From NCBI GenBank assembly GCA_963720765.1, contig CAVRGS010000011.1, forward strand, positions 124,001-188,000: a stretch of DNA of 64,000 nucleotides. Reading direction: 5' to 3'. This stretch comes from DASUAS01 sp963720765. GTDB lineage: Bacteria; Actinomycetota; Acidimicrobiia; IMCC26256; DASPTH01. Each line of letters begins with the position of its first letter. Positions within the stretch are counted from its first letter, which is position 1. Made by a program: the position numbers and the translations under genes. This document shows, piece after piece, positions 27,282 to 36,577 of this stretch. The notes under the pieces are model-generated. The model made no database searches and had not been told where the DNA came from. It saw nothing but the letters and a program-made list of their open reading frames with translations.

Positions 27282-28533
27282 GTGACCGCGCTCGACACCG
27301 ACACGGGCTCGGCGGCAGCGGCGGCTTCGGTCGGGATGGCGCGCACCACCACGCTCACCCGGCGGGGGTGGTCGCTCACCGGCGCCGCGCTCGGTCTCGT
27401 GATCGGCAGCTACCTGCTCGGCACGAGCGAGATGCTCGTGGTGGGGATCGCCGCCCTCGTCCTGGTGGCCGCGGCGGCGGGCTGGCTCCGGTTCCAGGCG
27501 CCCCTCGCCCTCGCGGTGAGCCGGCGCGTGCACCCCGACCGCCTGCACGTCGGGTCGGAAGGCCGCATCGACCTGCTCGTCGAGAACCTCGGCACCCGCA
27601 CCACTCCGCTGCTCGCCGCCACCGACTGGTTCGACGAAGGCCGGCGCGCGGCACGGTTCCTCGTCCCGCCCCTCGCGACCGGCGCGACGGCACGGGCCGC
27701 GTACCGCATCCCGACGCGACGGCGCGGTCGCTACCGCGTCGGCCCGCTCGCGATCACGGTGACGGACCCGTTCGGCGTGGCCCGTCGCCGCGAACCCAGC
27801 GCCGGTGAGGCAGAGCTCGTCGTCCGACCGCGCGTGTACGACATCGTCGCTCCGGTCGCGGTCGGGAGTCGCATCGAGCGCGGAGCACGAAGCGAGCGCG
27901 GCGCGCGCGGTTGTGAGCGACCTCGGCGACGAGTTCGTCACGTTGCGCGAGTACGAGCTCGGCGACGACCTGCGCCGCGTGCACTGGCGATCGACTGCGC
28001 GCACCGGCGAGCTGATGATCCGCCAGGACGAAGCGCGCTGGCGCTCCCACGCCGCCGTCGTGCTCGACGTCCAACCGGGTGCGCACGACGCACCGTCGTT
28101 CGAGGTGGCGGTCGAAGCCACCGCCTCGGTCACCGCTCGGCTGGCCCGGCTCCGCCGCAAGGTCGAAGTCGTCACCAGCGCCGGGGAGGTGCTGGGCACC
28201 GGAGGCGACCGCCGGCACGACGTGATCGACGCGCTCGCGACCGTCGGTCCCGACGCGCGCGACAACCTGGCGACCGTGTTCGAGCAGCTGCGTGCCCACC
28301 GCCGGATCGACCTCGTCGTCGCCGTGCTCGGCCGCGTCACCCCCGACACCCTGCGCGCGCTGGCGACGTTCAGCGGCATCGGCGTGATCGTGGTGCTCAC
28401 CCAGCCCGCGGTGCTCACACCCCACCCCTCGGTGGTGGTGGTCGACGCATCGTCCGCGCCGTTCGCCGCGGCGTGGAACGAGACGCTCTCGCGGGTGCCG
28501 CGCGGGCGTCGTCCCGCGGGCCGGTCCGCGTGA
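27282..28533 (+). CDS. DUF58 domain protein (vWA-like), one frame break
   Basis: About 416 aa. Two N-terminal membrane segments (SLTGAALGLVIGSYLLG and VVGIAALVLVAAAAGWL), an immunoglobulin-like region, and the DUF58 core DEFVTLREYELGDDLRRVHW, then a vWA-like C-terminal half with LVVAVLGRVTPDTL. One extra base near 27895 (probably GGAGC for GAGC, giving RIEREHEASAARAVV); span 3n+1. Partner of MoxR and the downstream transglutaminase. GTG start 10 bp after moxR. Confidence 0.9.
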
Positions 28534-28543
28534 CGACGCCGCC

Positions 28544-30822
28544 ATGATGGTCCGCCGGGCGCGCCTCGTCGCCCCGCTCGCTCTCGCTGCGCTCAGCGCG
28601 GTGGCCGCGCTGTCGCTCGGTCGCGTCGTCGACGACAGCCGCTTCGTGCTCCCGGTGGTCGGCGCCGCACTGGTGCCACACGCGCTCGGCGCCCTGGTGC
28701 GGTGGCGGGGTTGGTCGGTGTGGCTGGGCTGGGTGCTCGCCGGCGTCGGGCTCGTGGTCTATGTGGTCGTCGCCCTCGAGCTCTCGACCACCAGCCTCGG
28801 GCTCCCGGGTGCAGACACGTGGCATGCGGTCGGGACCCAGCTCTCCGGCGGCTGGCACCTGCTGCGCACCGCGCCGGCACCCGCGCCGACGACCGACGGC
28901 GCCATCCTGCTCGCCGCGCTCTCGGTGTGGTGCATGGCCACGCTCGCCGACTGGCTCGCGTTCTCCCGCGAGACGGCGCTCGCCGCGATCTCGCCCGCGC
29001 TCGTGTTCTTCGTGTGGACCTCGACGCTCGGGACCGACGACGCCCAGCTCCTCCTCACCGTCGGGTTCTGCGTCGCCTCCGGCGCGTTCGTACTCGCGCA
29101 GAACGTCGCGTTGCTCGACCAGCGCCGGAGCTGGCTGGTGTCGCAGCGCGGCGCGCGTCCGCACTGGTTGGCCCCGGCCGCGCTGCTCGGGGGCTTGGCG
29201 ATCGTCGTCGCACTCGTGGTCGCGCCGTTCGTACCCGGTTCGTCGTCCGACCCGCTCCTCGACGTCGCCGGCACCAACCGCAACGGCTCGGGCGGGCACA
29301 GCTACAAGCCGTCGATCGTGCCGTTCGTCGACATCGGCGACAAGCTCCGCGCGGTCGACAACCGTGAGCTGTTCACGGTGAAGTCGGACACCGCCGACTA
29401 CTGGCGCATCGCCGCGCTCGACACCTACTCCGGCGCACACGGCGGCTCGTGGACGCTCACCGCCGAAGGCGACCACAGCGTGCGAGTCGGGTTGCCGTCG
29501 ACACCACCGGCCGGCGCGGTGCGCCAGGACTTCGCCATCGGTGCGCTCTCCGAGCGATGGCTGCCGGCGGCGTTCGAGCCGGCCGCGATCACGCTGCCCG
29601 ACACGCTCCTGGTCGAGTCGTCGGGCACCATCGTCGCCGACGCCGATTCGGTCAGCGGCCTGCAGTACCAGGTGTGGTCGAACCTGCCGCCCCTGGCCGG
29701 CTCCACCTTCTCCGCCGCGCAGATCGCCGGTACCGCGGCCGCGGTCCCGCGCGACGTGCAGCGCAACCTCGCGCTGCCCGAGTCGGCCGACATCGAGCAG
29801 ATCGCGGCGAGGGCCCGGGAGGTCACCGCCGGCTCGACCACGCCGTACGAACAGGCCGCGCGCGCTGCGCGACTACTTCCGCGACCCCGCCAACGGGTTC
29901 GTCTACGACACCAACGTCGACGACCACGACGACGCGTCCGCCATCCTCGGCTTCCTCGCGCGACAAGCACGGCTTCTGCGTGCAGTTCGCGAGCACGTAC
30001 GCGGTGATGGCGCGCACGCTCGGCATCCCGGCGCGGGTTGCGGTGGGCTTCACGCCCGGCACGGTCAAGGCCGACGGCCGCTACCACGTGAACAGCCACG
30101 ACGCGCACGCGTGGCCCGAGATCTACCTCAGCGGCCTGGGCTGGACGCACCTGTTCGACCCGACGCCGAGCAGCCGCGACACGAACGCCGGCGGCAGCGC
30201 GCTCCCCAACGACTCCGAGGTCGGCGGCACCACGCCCACGGTGCCGCCGCCGACCGCGGTGACCACGCCGGCGACCGGCGGTGCGAACACTCCGTCGGGC
30301 CCCGGCACGTCGGCGTCGCCCGACACCACCCCGGCCGCACCCACGTCGGCCCCGGTCACCACGAGCTCGTCGTCGGGCACCGGCGCATGGCTGCCGGTGC
30401 TGCTCGTCGGGGCGCTCCTGGTGCTGGTGATCGGCGCCTACGCGGGCGCGGTGCTCGGACTCAAACGCCGTCGCCGGACCCAGCGCCACCGCGCCGACGA
30501 TCCGGTGGTTGCGGTCACTGGTGCGTGGGCCGAAGCGCTCGACCGTCTCCACGAAGCCGACGTCGTCCCGCGGGCCGCGCAGACCCCGCTCGATCTCGCG
30601 GCGACCGTGCGCGAAGGCAGCGGGTCCGCGACCGCACGTCCGATGCACGACCTCGCGCGCGCGTACGGCGCGGCGCGCTACGGCGATCGCGCGGTCGCAC
30701 CCGACGACGCCCGCCAGGCGTGGGAGTCACTCGACGAGCTGGAGCACACGCTCGACGACGGCGTGTCGTGGACGCGCCGGTGGCGACGCCGTCTCGACGC
30801 GTCGACGCTCGTGCGCCGCTGA
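28544..30822 (+). CDS. Membrane transglutaminase-like protein (DUF3488/TGc/DUF4129), two frame breaks
   Basis: About 758 aa. Five or more N-terminal membrane helices (to about residue 240), an extracytoplasmic domain, then the transglutaminase core: DKHGFCVQFASTYAVMART with the catalytic Cys, SHDAHAWPEIYL with the His, and LFDPTP. A Thr/Pro/Ser-rich linker precedes one more helix (GAWLPVLLVGALLVLVIGAY) and a DUF4129-like cytoplasmic tail. Extra bases near 29868 and 29961; span 3n+2. Starts 10 bp after DUF58. Likely acts on cell-surface proteins or peptidoglycan-linked substrates (inference). Confidence 0.92.
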
Positions 30823-30830
30823 CGCGCGCG

Positions 30831-31280
30831 TCAGGCGCCGCGGCTGGGGTGGCCGTCGCGCGCTTGCAGCTCCGCGACGAACGCCCGACGGTCGGCGTCG
30901 AAGTCGCGCACCTCGGTCTCGACCTCGTCGGCGAAGCGGTCGACCGCGACGAACAACGCGAGTTGCCCGTGCGAGAGGGCGTCGAGGATCTGGCCGTCGT
31001 CCCGACAGGCGAACACCGCGTCGCCGTCGGTCACCAGCCGCAGCCCGGTGATGTCGTCGCCGGTACGCACGAGCTCGGCGACGGCACGCTTGATGCGAGG
31101 CATCGGGAGCCCCGCCTCGAGCAGCGATCCGACCATGCGCAACGCCACGAGGTCACGGAACGAGTAGGGACCGGCGGGGTCGGCGTCGTCGGGAACGACC
31201 AGACCGATGCGCCGCCACGCGTCGACCTGCGCGGTGCTGCACCCCGAGAGACGCGCAGCCTGGATCGCGGTGTAGCCCAC
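30831..31280 (-). CDS. MerR-like transcriptional regulator
   Basis: About 149 aa. Helix-turn-helix start VGYTAIQAARLSGCSTAQ, VDAWRRIGLVVPD, then SFRDLVALRMVGSLLEAGLP, as in MerR regulators that recognise a wing-helix operator. No metal-binding cysteines; the C-terminal part is a short helical region ending RDGHPSRGA. GTG start at 31280 is inferred; the frame is open further upstream but overlaps DUF3040. Next to dinB, as in other actinobacteria. Confidence 0.82.
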   Translation of the reverse strand: MGYTAIQAARLSGCSTAQVDAWRRIGLVVPDDADPAGPYSFRDLVALRMVGSLLEAGLPMPRIKRAVAELVRTGDDITGLRLVTDGDAVFACRDDGQILDALSHGQLALFVAVDRFADEVETEVRDFDADRRAFVAELQARDGHPSRGA

Positions 31281-31297
31281 GGTGTGGTCGGCCGCGC

Positions 31298-31690
31298 TCA
31301 GGAGGGCGGATCGTCGCGGTTGAAGCGCTCCCGCCAGCGACTGCCGGCATTGCCGAGCACGTTCTTCAGCGCGCCGCTGCGCATCGAACTGGTGAGGCTC
31401 TCCATCCCGGCCTTGCCGAGCTTGCGCACGTTGTGCTCGATCGTGAGCGCGCAGCCGAGCATCACGAGGAATCCCACGACACCGAGGATGAGCGTGGTGG
31501 TGAAGGTGAACACCATGAGGAGGAGGCCGGCGATGAACCCGACGACCGCCCACTTGATGACCCGCGCGGAGTGGCGGTAGAGGGTGCTGTCGGAGACGTG
31601 CTGCACCAACTTGGGGTCGGTGGCCGAGAGGTTCTCCTCGATCTCCCGCAGGATCCGCTGTTCGTCCTCGGAAAGCGGCATCTCTCCCAT
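31298..31690 (-). CDS. DUF3040 membrane protein
   Basis: 130 aa. N-terminal LSEDEQRILREIEENL is the DUF3040 signature, followed by two adjacent hydrophobic helices (residues about 47-90: VVGFIAGLLLMVFTFTTTLI and VVGFLVMLGCALTI) and a basic C-terminus. Function unknown; usually near mraZ or dinB in actinobacteria. Start at ATG 31690, with ATG 31681 (MPLSEDEQ) equally possible. Confidence 0.85.
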   Translation of the reverse strand: MGEMPLSEDEQRILREIEENLSATDPKLVQHVSDSTLYRHSARVIKWAVVGFIAGLLLMVFTFTTTLILGVVGFLVMLGCALTIEHNVRKLGKAGMESLTSSMRSGALKNVLGNAGSRWRERFNRDDPPS

Positions 31691-31779
31691 TTCCGTTCCC
31701 GGGCTCCTCGTTCTGCGGCGCCCGTCGTGGTGCCGGATCCATTGTCGCGCACGTTCTCGATGCCCTCAACGCAGTCCAC

Positions 31780-33042
31780 TCACGGGGAGCGCCTCGGACC
31801 TTCCCCCGGAAGGCTACGCGCCCCGCCGTGACCCAGGGCACCAGGACCGAAACGGGCCCGGACCTCGTCGACCGATCGCTCGAGCGCGGCCTGGCGGGCG
31901 TGCTCCTCGGAAGGCTCGGTCGACTGGGCGCCCGACTCGTCGCCCGTCGCACCAGTCGCCCCGAAGAGGGTCCCCTGATCGTCCTCGGTCAGCCCGTCGG
32001 TCGCCGTGCGCCGCACCAGTTGCTGCCCGGAGATCCCGAGCAGGCGGACGCCCGGCGCCACGTCGAGCGCATGGAGCAGCTCCCCGCCGACCCGCCGCAG
32101 GTCGGCGGCGAGGTCGGTGGGCTCGGCCAGGGTGCGGGAGCGGGTGACGGTGGTGAAGTCGCCGAAGCGGACCTTGAGCTGCACGGTGCGGGCGGTGACG
32201 CCGGCGGCGCGCAGCCGTGACGCCACGCCGTCGGCCAGGCTCACCAGACGGTGATCGAGCGCCGCGTGGTCGTGCAGGTCGACCGGGAACGTCTCCTCGT
32301 GCCCGATCGACTTCACCTCCTGGTCCGCGATCACCGCACGCTCGTCGCGGTTCCACGCCAGCTCGTGGAGGTGGCGGCCGGCGGCGCGGCCCAGCGTCTG
32401 CACCAGCGTCTCCTCGGGGAGCGCGGCGAGCTCGCCGACCGTGGTGACCCCGAGCGCGGTGAGCTTGCGTTCGGTCGCGGGACCGATGCCCCAGAGACGC
32501 CGGACCCCGAGCGGGTGGAGCAGGTCGAGCTCGGTGCCCGGCTCGACCACGAGCAGGCCGTCGGGCTTCGAGAGATCGCTCGCGAGCTTGGCCAGCATCT
32601 TGGTGGTGGCGACGCCCACCGACAGCGTGAGACCGGTGTCGCCCTTCACCCGGGCGCGAACCGCCACCGCGATCTCTGGTCCGGTGCCGTGGAGACGACG
32701 CGCGCCTTCGACGTCGAGGAAGGCCTCGTCGAGCGAGATCGGCTCGACCAGCGGCGTGTACGACTTCAGGATCGCCATGATCTCGGAGCTCACGTCGCGG
32801 TAGCGGTCGAACCGCGGCGCGAGGAACACGCCGTCGGGACAGGCGCGGCGCGCCCGCACCATCGGCGTCGCCGAGTACACGCCGAAGGCACGCGCCTCGT
32901 AGCTCGCCGCCGCGACGACGCCGCGGGGTCCGAGCCCGCCCACGATCACCGGCCGTCCTGCGAGGGTGGGATCGTCGTGCTGTTCCACCGACGCGTAGAA
33001 CGCGTCGAGGTCGACGTGCAGGATGCTGGCCTCGGCCCTCAG
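31780..33042 (-). CDS. dinB: DNA polymerase IV (Y-family, DinB)
   Basis: About 420 aa, intact. Translesion polymerase. Seen: ILHVDLDAFYASVE with the first metal Asp, VVAAASYEARAFGV, PISLDEAFLDVEGA with catalytic D/E, TLSVGVATTKMLAKLASDLSKPDG, LWGIGPATERKL, and the little-finger domain. The C-terminus is an extended Thr/Ser/Glu-rich tail containing QGTLFG, a possible beta-clamp peptide. No ATG or GTG lies before the conserved start; CTG at 33042 overlaps the NUDIX stop as CTGA and is my best guess. Confidence 0.93.
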   Translation of the reverse strand: MRAEASILHVDLDAFYASVEQHDDPTLAGRPVIVGGLGPRGVVAAASYEARAFGVYSATPMVRARRACPDGVFLAPRFDRYRDVSSEIMAILKSYTPLVEPISLDEAFLDVEGARRLHGTGPEIAVAVRARVKGDTGLTLSVGVATTKMLAKLASDLSKPDGLLVVEPGTELDLLHPLGVRRLWGIGPATERKLTALGVTTVGELAALPEETLVQTLGRAAGRHLHELAWNRDERAVIADQEVKSIGHEETFPVDLHDHAALDHRLVSLADGVASRLRAAGVTARTVQLKVRFGDFTTVTRSRTLAEPTDLAADLRRVGGELLHALDVAPGVRLLGISGQQLVRRTATDGLTEDDQGTLFGATGATGDESGAQSTEPSEEHARQAALERSVDEVRARFGPGALGHGGARSLPGEGPRRSP

Positions 33043-33539
33043 GCGCGGACCACCCGCAGGTCGTCGCGCGACGCGCCGAAGACGTCGTACGTGTAGGCGC
33101 GGGCGTCGTCGGGCCCCCAGCGGTGCTCGATCCAGTCGGCCAGGGGCTCGCGCACCCAGGGCGCGCACAGCGCGAGGAACTCGGTGCACGCGTCGGCGTG
33201 TGCGAAGGTGGCCTCGACCACGATGCCGTCGGGATCGTCGACCACGAGGTCGCCCTCGAACGCGAGCGCGCGGTGCACCTCGCACCGCATGATCCATCCC
33301 ATCTCGCGCGCGACCGCACGCACCTCGTAGAGGGGACCCTCCCACTCGGTGACGCGCAGCCCCGTCTCCTCCCGCACCTCGCGCGCGAGGCCGTCGCGGA
33401 GGGTCGCGTCGGTGGGGTCGATCACCCCGCCGGGTGTGCTCCAGTCGGTGGCACCACCGCGTCGCTGGTTGCGCACGAGCAGGAGACCCTCCGGCGACTC
33501 GACGAGCGCACCCGCGACGGTGAACTCGGACAGGGCCAT
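33039..33539 (-). CDS. NUDIX hydrolase
   Basis: 166 aa, intact. Nudix box GGVIDPTDATLRDGLAREV followed by REETGL matches GX5EX7REUXEEXGU with a slight change in its first half (Asp for Glu at the first acidic position). Hydrolyses a nucleoside diphosphate linked to X; substrate not predictable. The C-terminal half (WIEHRWGPDDARAYTYDVF) is specific to this group. Overlaps dinB by 4 bp, so the pair may serve nucleotide-pool and lesion handling. Confidence 0.88.
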   Translation of the reverse strand: MALSEFTVAGALVESPEGLLLVRNQRRGGATDWSTPGGVIDPTDATLRDGLAREVREETGLRVTEWEGPLYEVRAVAREMGWIMRCEVHRALAFEGDLVVDDPDGIVVEATFAHADACTEFLALCAPWVREPLADWIEHRWGPDDARAYTYDVFGASRDDLRVVRA

Positions 33540-33542
33540 GCG

Positions 33543-34286
33543 TCAGTGTCGCGCGCGGAAGACCCTCTTGGCCCCTGCGGTGCAGCGGTCCCGGACCGCC
33601 CACCACGTGACCAGCAGGAACGCCTCGACGACGATGCGACTCGACATCTTCGAGCGGCCCAGGCTCCTGTCACGGAACGTGATCGGCACCTCGACGATGC
33701 GGCCGCGGTTGCGCTCGGTGAGGTAGGTCATCTCCACCTGGAAGCCGTAGCCGTCGGCCCGCACGTGGTCGAGATCGATGCGCGAGAGGTTGTCGCGGTG
33801 GTAGGCGCGGAAGCCGGCGGTGGCGTCGTGCACCGAGAGGCCGAGCATGGTGCGGGCGTACAGGCCGCCGCCCCGCGAGATGGCGCGGCGCAGCCAATTC
33901 CAGTCGGGGATCGACCCGCCGGGCACGTAGCGCGAGCCGATGGCGAGGTCGGCGCCGCCCTCGACCGCAGCCACGAGCTCCGGGAGCACCGCGGGGTCGT
34001 GGGAGAGGTCGGCGTCCATCTCGATCATCACGTCGTAGCCCCGCGCGAGCCCGACCCGGAACCCGGCGCGGTACGCCGATCCGAGGCCCGACTTCTGCGC
34101 GCGGCGCAACACGTCGACGCCGCCGAGCACTTCGCCGATCTTCTCCGCCGCCTCCGCGGTGCCGTCGGGACTGCCGTCGTCGATGACGAGGATGTCGGCC
34201 TCCGGCATGGCCGCCCGAGCGCGTTCGAGAACGTCCTGGATGTTCTCGATCTCGTTGTAGGTCGGCAGCATCACGAGGACGCGCAT
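33543..34286 (-). CDS. Polyprenol monophosphomannose synthase (GT2, DPM1/Ppm1-like)
   Basis: 247 aa, intact. Transfers mannose from GDP-Man to polyprenyl phosphate, supplying lipoglycan and protein mannosylation. MRVLVMLPTYNEIENI, VIDDGSPDGTAEAAE, EMDADLSHDP (DxD metal site), GSRYVPGG, WLRRAISRGGGLYART and the SLGRSKMSSRI end are all family features. It is the single-domain form without the membrane part. ATG at 34286 with TAGCAT (34295-34300, minus) 8 nt upstream: leaderless-type start, divergent from the 34346 gene. Confidence 0.9.
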   Translation of the reverse strand: MRVLVMLPTYNEIENIQDVLERARAAMPEADILVIDDGSPDGTAEAAEKIGEVLGGVDVLRRAQKSGLGSAYRAGFRVGLARGYDVMIEMDADLSHDPAVLPELVAAVEGGADLAIGSRYVPGGSIPDWNWLRRAISRGGGLYARTMLGLSVHDATAGFRAYHRDNLSRIDLDHVRADGYGFQVEMTYLTERNRGRIVEVPITFRDRSLGRSKMSSRIVVEAFLLVTWWAVRDRCTAGAKRVFRARH

Positions 34287-34333
34287 CGCCGGCGATGCTA
34301 TCGGCCAGGTCGTGGCGAACTCCTGCATGGCAA

Positions 34334-34350
34334 TACCATCGGCCGATGGT
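34334..34350 (+). promoter_or_regulatory. Leaderless -10 overlapping a 16-bp perfect palindrome
   Basis: TACCAT (34334-34339) lies 6 nt before the ATG at 34346. ACCATCGGCCGATGGT (34335-34350) is a perfect palindrome covering both the hexamer and the start codon. It could be an operator or a coincidence of the two signals. Confidence 0.5.
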
Positions 34351-34696
34351 CGAGGCTCCTGAACCGGCTCGTTCGCCTGGCGCAGACCCGTCTCCCGAAG
34401 CATCGCACGACATGGTCTCGGCACCCGACGCCCCGCCGCCGATGCTGCCGTCGCGCTGGGCCTACGTGCTGGCGTTCGCGGGGGTCGTGTTCGCCGGGAT
34501 CCTCGGCGGGATCATCGGGTACGGCATCGCCGACGTGAGCTCGAAGAGCGACGTCTCGCACGTCGTCGGTGCGTTCGTGGGCGCGATCATCGGCGCCGGC
34601 GGCGTCGGCATCGTCGCCGTCCTCGTGCTCCGCGCCATGGCCGAGTGGCGCCGCCAGGACCCGTCCGCCCCTCGGCCTCCCCGTCGCCCTTCCTGA
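34346..34696 (+). CDS. Small two-helix membrane protein, function unknown
   Basis: 116 aa. Pro/Glu/Ala-rich N-terminal 35 residues, then two hydrophobic segments (WAYVLAFAGVVFAGILGGII and VVGAFVGAIIGAGGVGIVAV) and a short basic, Pro-rich cytoplasmic end. Not recognised. ATG start supported by the leaderless -10. The last 110 bp overlap the 3' end of the convergent PIG-L gene, which is unusual and may mean that one of the two ends is wrong. Confidence 0.6.
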   Translation: MVEAPEPARSPGADPSPEASHDMVSAPDAPPPMLPSRWAYVLAFAGVVFAGILGGIIGYGIADVSSKSDVSHVVGAFVGAIIGAGGVGIVAVLVLRAMAEWRRQDPSAPRPPRRPS

Positions 34697-35486
34697 CCGT
34701 TCCGCCATTCGCCGTCGCGACGCCGCGATCCCTCACGTGCTGCGGCGCCGGCACGATGGGTGGCGTCAGCGAGAACGTGAGCCTGCGGAAGGGTTCGGCG
34801 AGCTTCACGTTGGCGGCGGCACCGGCGTCCTCCGCCCGCTCGCGCAGGAAGTCGCGGAACCACTCCCCCGCCTCGTCGGGCAGCTGGCTGGCGTGGCAGA
34901 AGAGCGCGTCGATCTTGCGTTCGAGGGTGTCGGAGATGTCGATCCAGCAGTTGGGCTCGAGCGTGCCCGAGAGGTACACCGCACCCACGTGGTGCACGGC
35001 GAGTCCCTCGTCGAGGTGCTCGGGGAAGTAGTGCGGGTTGCCCGCCGCGGGCGCGACCGCGTCGAGCGCCGCCCAGCCGGTGACTCGGTGGTCGCGGTGG
35101 TTGTAGTAGCCGTCACCGAAGAACACCGCGGTGGGGTCGGGGCACAGGACCACGTCGGGGCGCACCTCGCGGATCACGCGCACGATCGACTCGCGCAGCG
35201 CCAGGTCGTCGAAGAGCTCGCCGTCGGGGTGGTCGAGGTGACGGGTGCCGGCGAAGCCGAGCATCGCCGCGGCCTTGGCCGTCTCCTCGATGCGGAGCGC
35301 CGCGAGCGCCTCGAGGTCGGCGCCGGCATCCTGGGTGCCCTTGTCGCCCTTCGTGGTGATGAGCACCCACACCTCGGTGCCGGCCTCGGCCCACTTGGCG
35401 AGCGTGCCGCCGGCCGAGATCTCGGGATCGTCGGGATGCGCGTAGACGGCCAGCGCGCGGGCGGGGCGGTCGTCGGACGCAGGCAC
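34587..35486 (-). CDS. PIG-L family N-acetylglucosaminyl deacetylase
   Basis: 299 aa as read. Zinc deacetylase fold: ALAVYAHPDDPEISAGGTL (AHPDD metal motif), LDHPDGEL, and YNHRDHRVTG with the third zinc His. Such proteins act in mycothiol synthesis (MshB), mycothiol conjugate cleavage (Mca) or sugar deacetylation; I cannot tell which. GTG start at 35486 has TACATT 7 nt upstream (leaderless type). The final 40 residues are low-complexity Gly/Arg and overlap the opposite gene, so the true stop may be earlier. Confidence 0.85.
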   Translation of the reverse strand: MPASDDRPARALAVYAHPDDPEISAGGTLAKWAEAGTEVWVLITTKGDKGTQDAGADLEALAALRIEETAKAAAMLGFAGTRHLDHPDGELFDDLALRESIVRVIREVRPDVVLCPDPTAVFFGDGYYNHRDHRVTGWAALDAVAPAAGNPHYFPEHLDEGLAVHHVGAVYLSGTLEPNCWIDISDTLERKIDALFCHASQLPDEAGEWFRDFLRERAEDAGAAANVKLAEPFRRLTFSLTPPIVPAPQHVRDRGVATANGGTVRKGDGEAEGRTGPGGATRPWRGARGRRRCRRRRRR

Positions 35487-35508
35487 CCTTCGCAATGTAG
35501 CGGTCAGG

Positions 35509-36555
35509 TCAGCGACTCGATCCGTGCCCCGAGCCGCGGGCGATCCTCTGCAGGACCGCGATCGCATGGTCGAGTCCGGCGTCGTCGACGTCCTTGTGGG
35601 TGACGAAGCGGACGGTGTCGGGATCGACGGTGCCGGCCAGCACCCCTTCGGCGGCCGAGCGCGTCGAGCAGGTCGGCCGGGAGCGCGTCGGCGCGCGCGC
35701 ACACGATGTTGGTGCGCACGTCGTCCGGGTCGAGGCTGCCCGGGAACGCGTCGGCGACGACGTCGGCGAGGCGCCGGGCGCGGCTGTGGTCGTCGGCCAG
35801 GCGTTCGACCATCGTCTCCAACGCCACGACGCCGGCCGCCGCGATCACGCCGGCCTGGCGCATCTGACCACCGAGCCGCGCCCGGTGCGCACGCGCCACG
35901 TCGATGTGCTCACGCGTCCCGCAGAGCAGCGAACCCACCGGCGCGCCGAGTCCCTTCGACAGGCAGAACATGGCGGTGTCGCACGAGCGCACCAGCTCCG
36001 CCGGCGACACACCGAGCGCGACGGCCGCGTTCCAGATGCGCGCGCCGTCGCAGTGGACCGCGAGCCCGCCCGCGTCGCGCCGTCGCGGCCACCTCGTCGA
36101 TCTCGGCCGCACTCGCGGGGCGGCCGCTCGCAGGCATGTGCGTGTTCTCGAGGAACAGCGCGCTGAGCTCGGGCAGGTGGTGCGCGGTGCCGGCGAGCGC
36201 GTGCTCGACGTCGGCTGCGTGCACGAGCCCGTCGGCGTCGGGCAACGGCCGCAGCTGCACGCCCGCGTTCACCGCCGACGCAGCGTGCTCGTGCCGGTAC
36301 ACGTCGAGCGCGCGCCGCGCACAGCACCTCGGTGCCGGGCACGCCGAGCGTGCGCAGCGCGACCTGGTTGGCCATCGTCCCCGACGGCACGTACAGCGCC
36401 GCCTCCATGCCGAGCAGCGCGGCGGCGAGCGTCTCCAGCCGCCGGACGGTCGGGTCCTCGCGGTAGGCGTCATCGCCCACGTCGGCTTCGGCCATCGCCG
36501 TGCGCATCTCGGGCGTCGGCGTGGTGACGGTGTCGGAGCGGAGGTCGACCCTCAC
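35509..36555 (-). CDS. Low-specificity L-threonine aldolase (three frame breaks)
   Basis: PLP-dependent, splits threonine or allo-threonine to glycine and acetaldehyde. Seen across four frame segments: MRVDLRSDTVTTPTPEM, VGDDAYREDPTV, YVPSGTMANQVAL, LFLENTHMPASG, VHCDGARIWNAAVALGV, DTAMFCLSKGLGAPVGSLL (PLP Lys), and EGVLAGTVDPDTVRFVTHKD near the end. Extra bases near 36318, 36070 and 35660; with three insertions the span returns to 3n, and the stop is at 35509. One correction restores RAHVYRHE and another LAAEGVLAG, both expected of the family. Confidence 0.9.
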
Positions 36556-36577
36556 CGGTCGGTCGTCCCGGCGGCGG

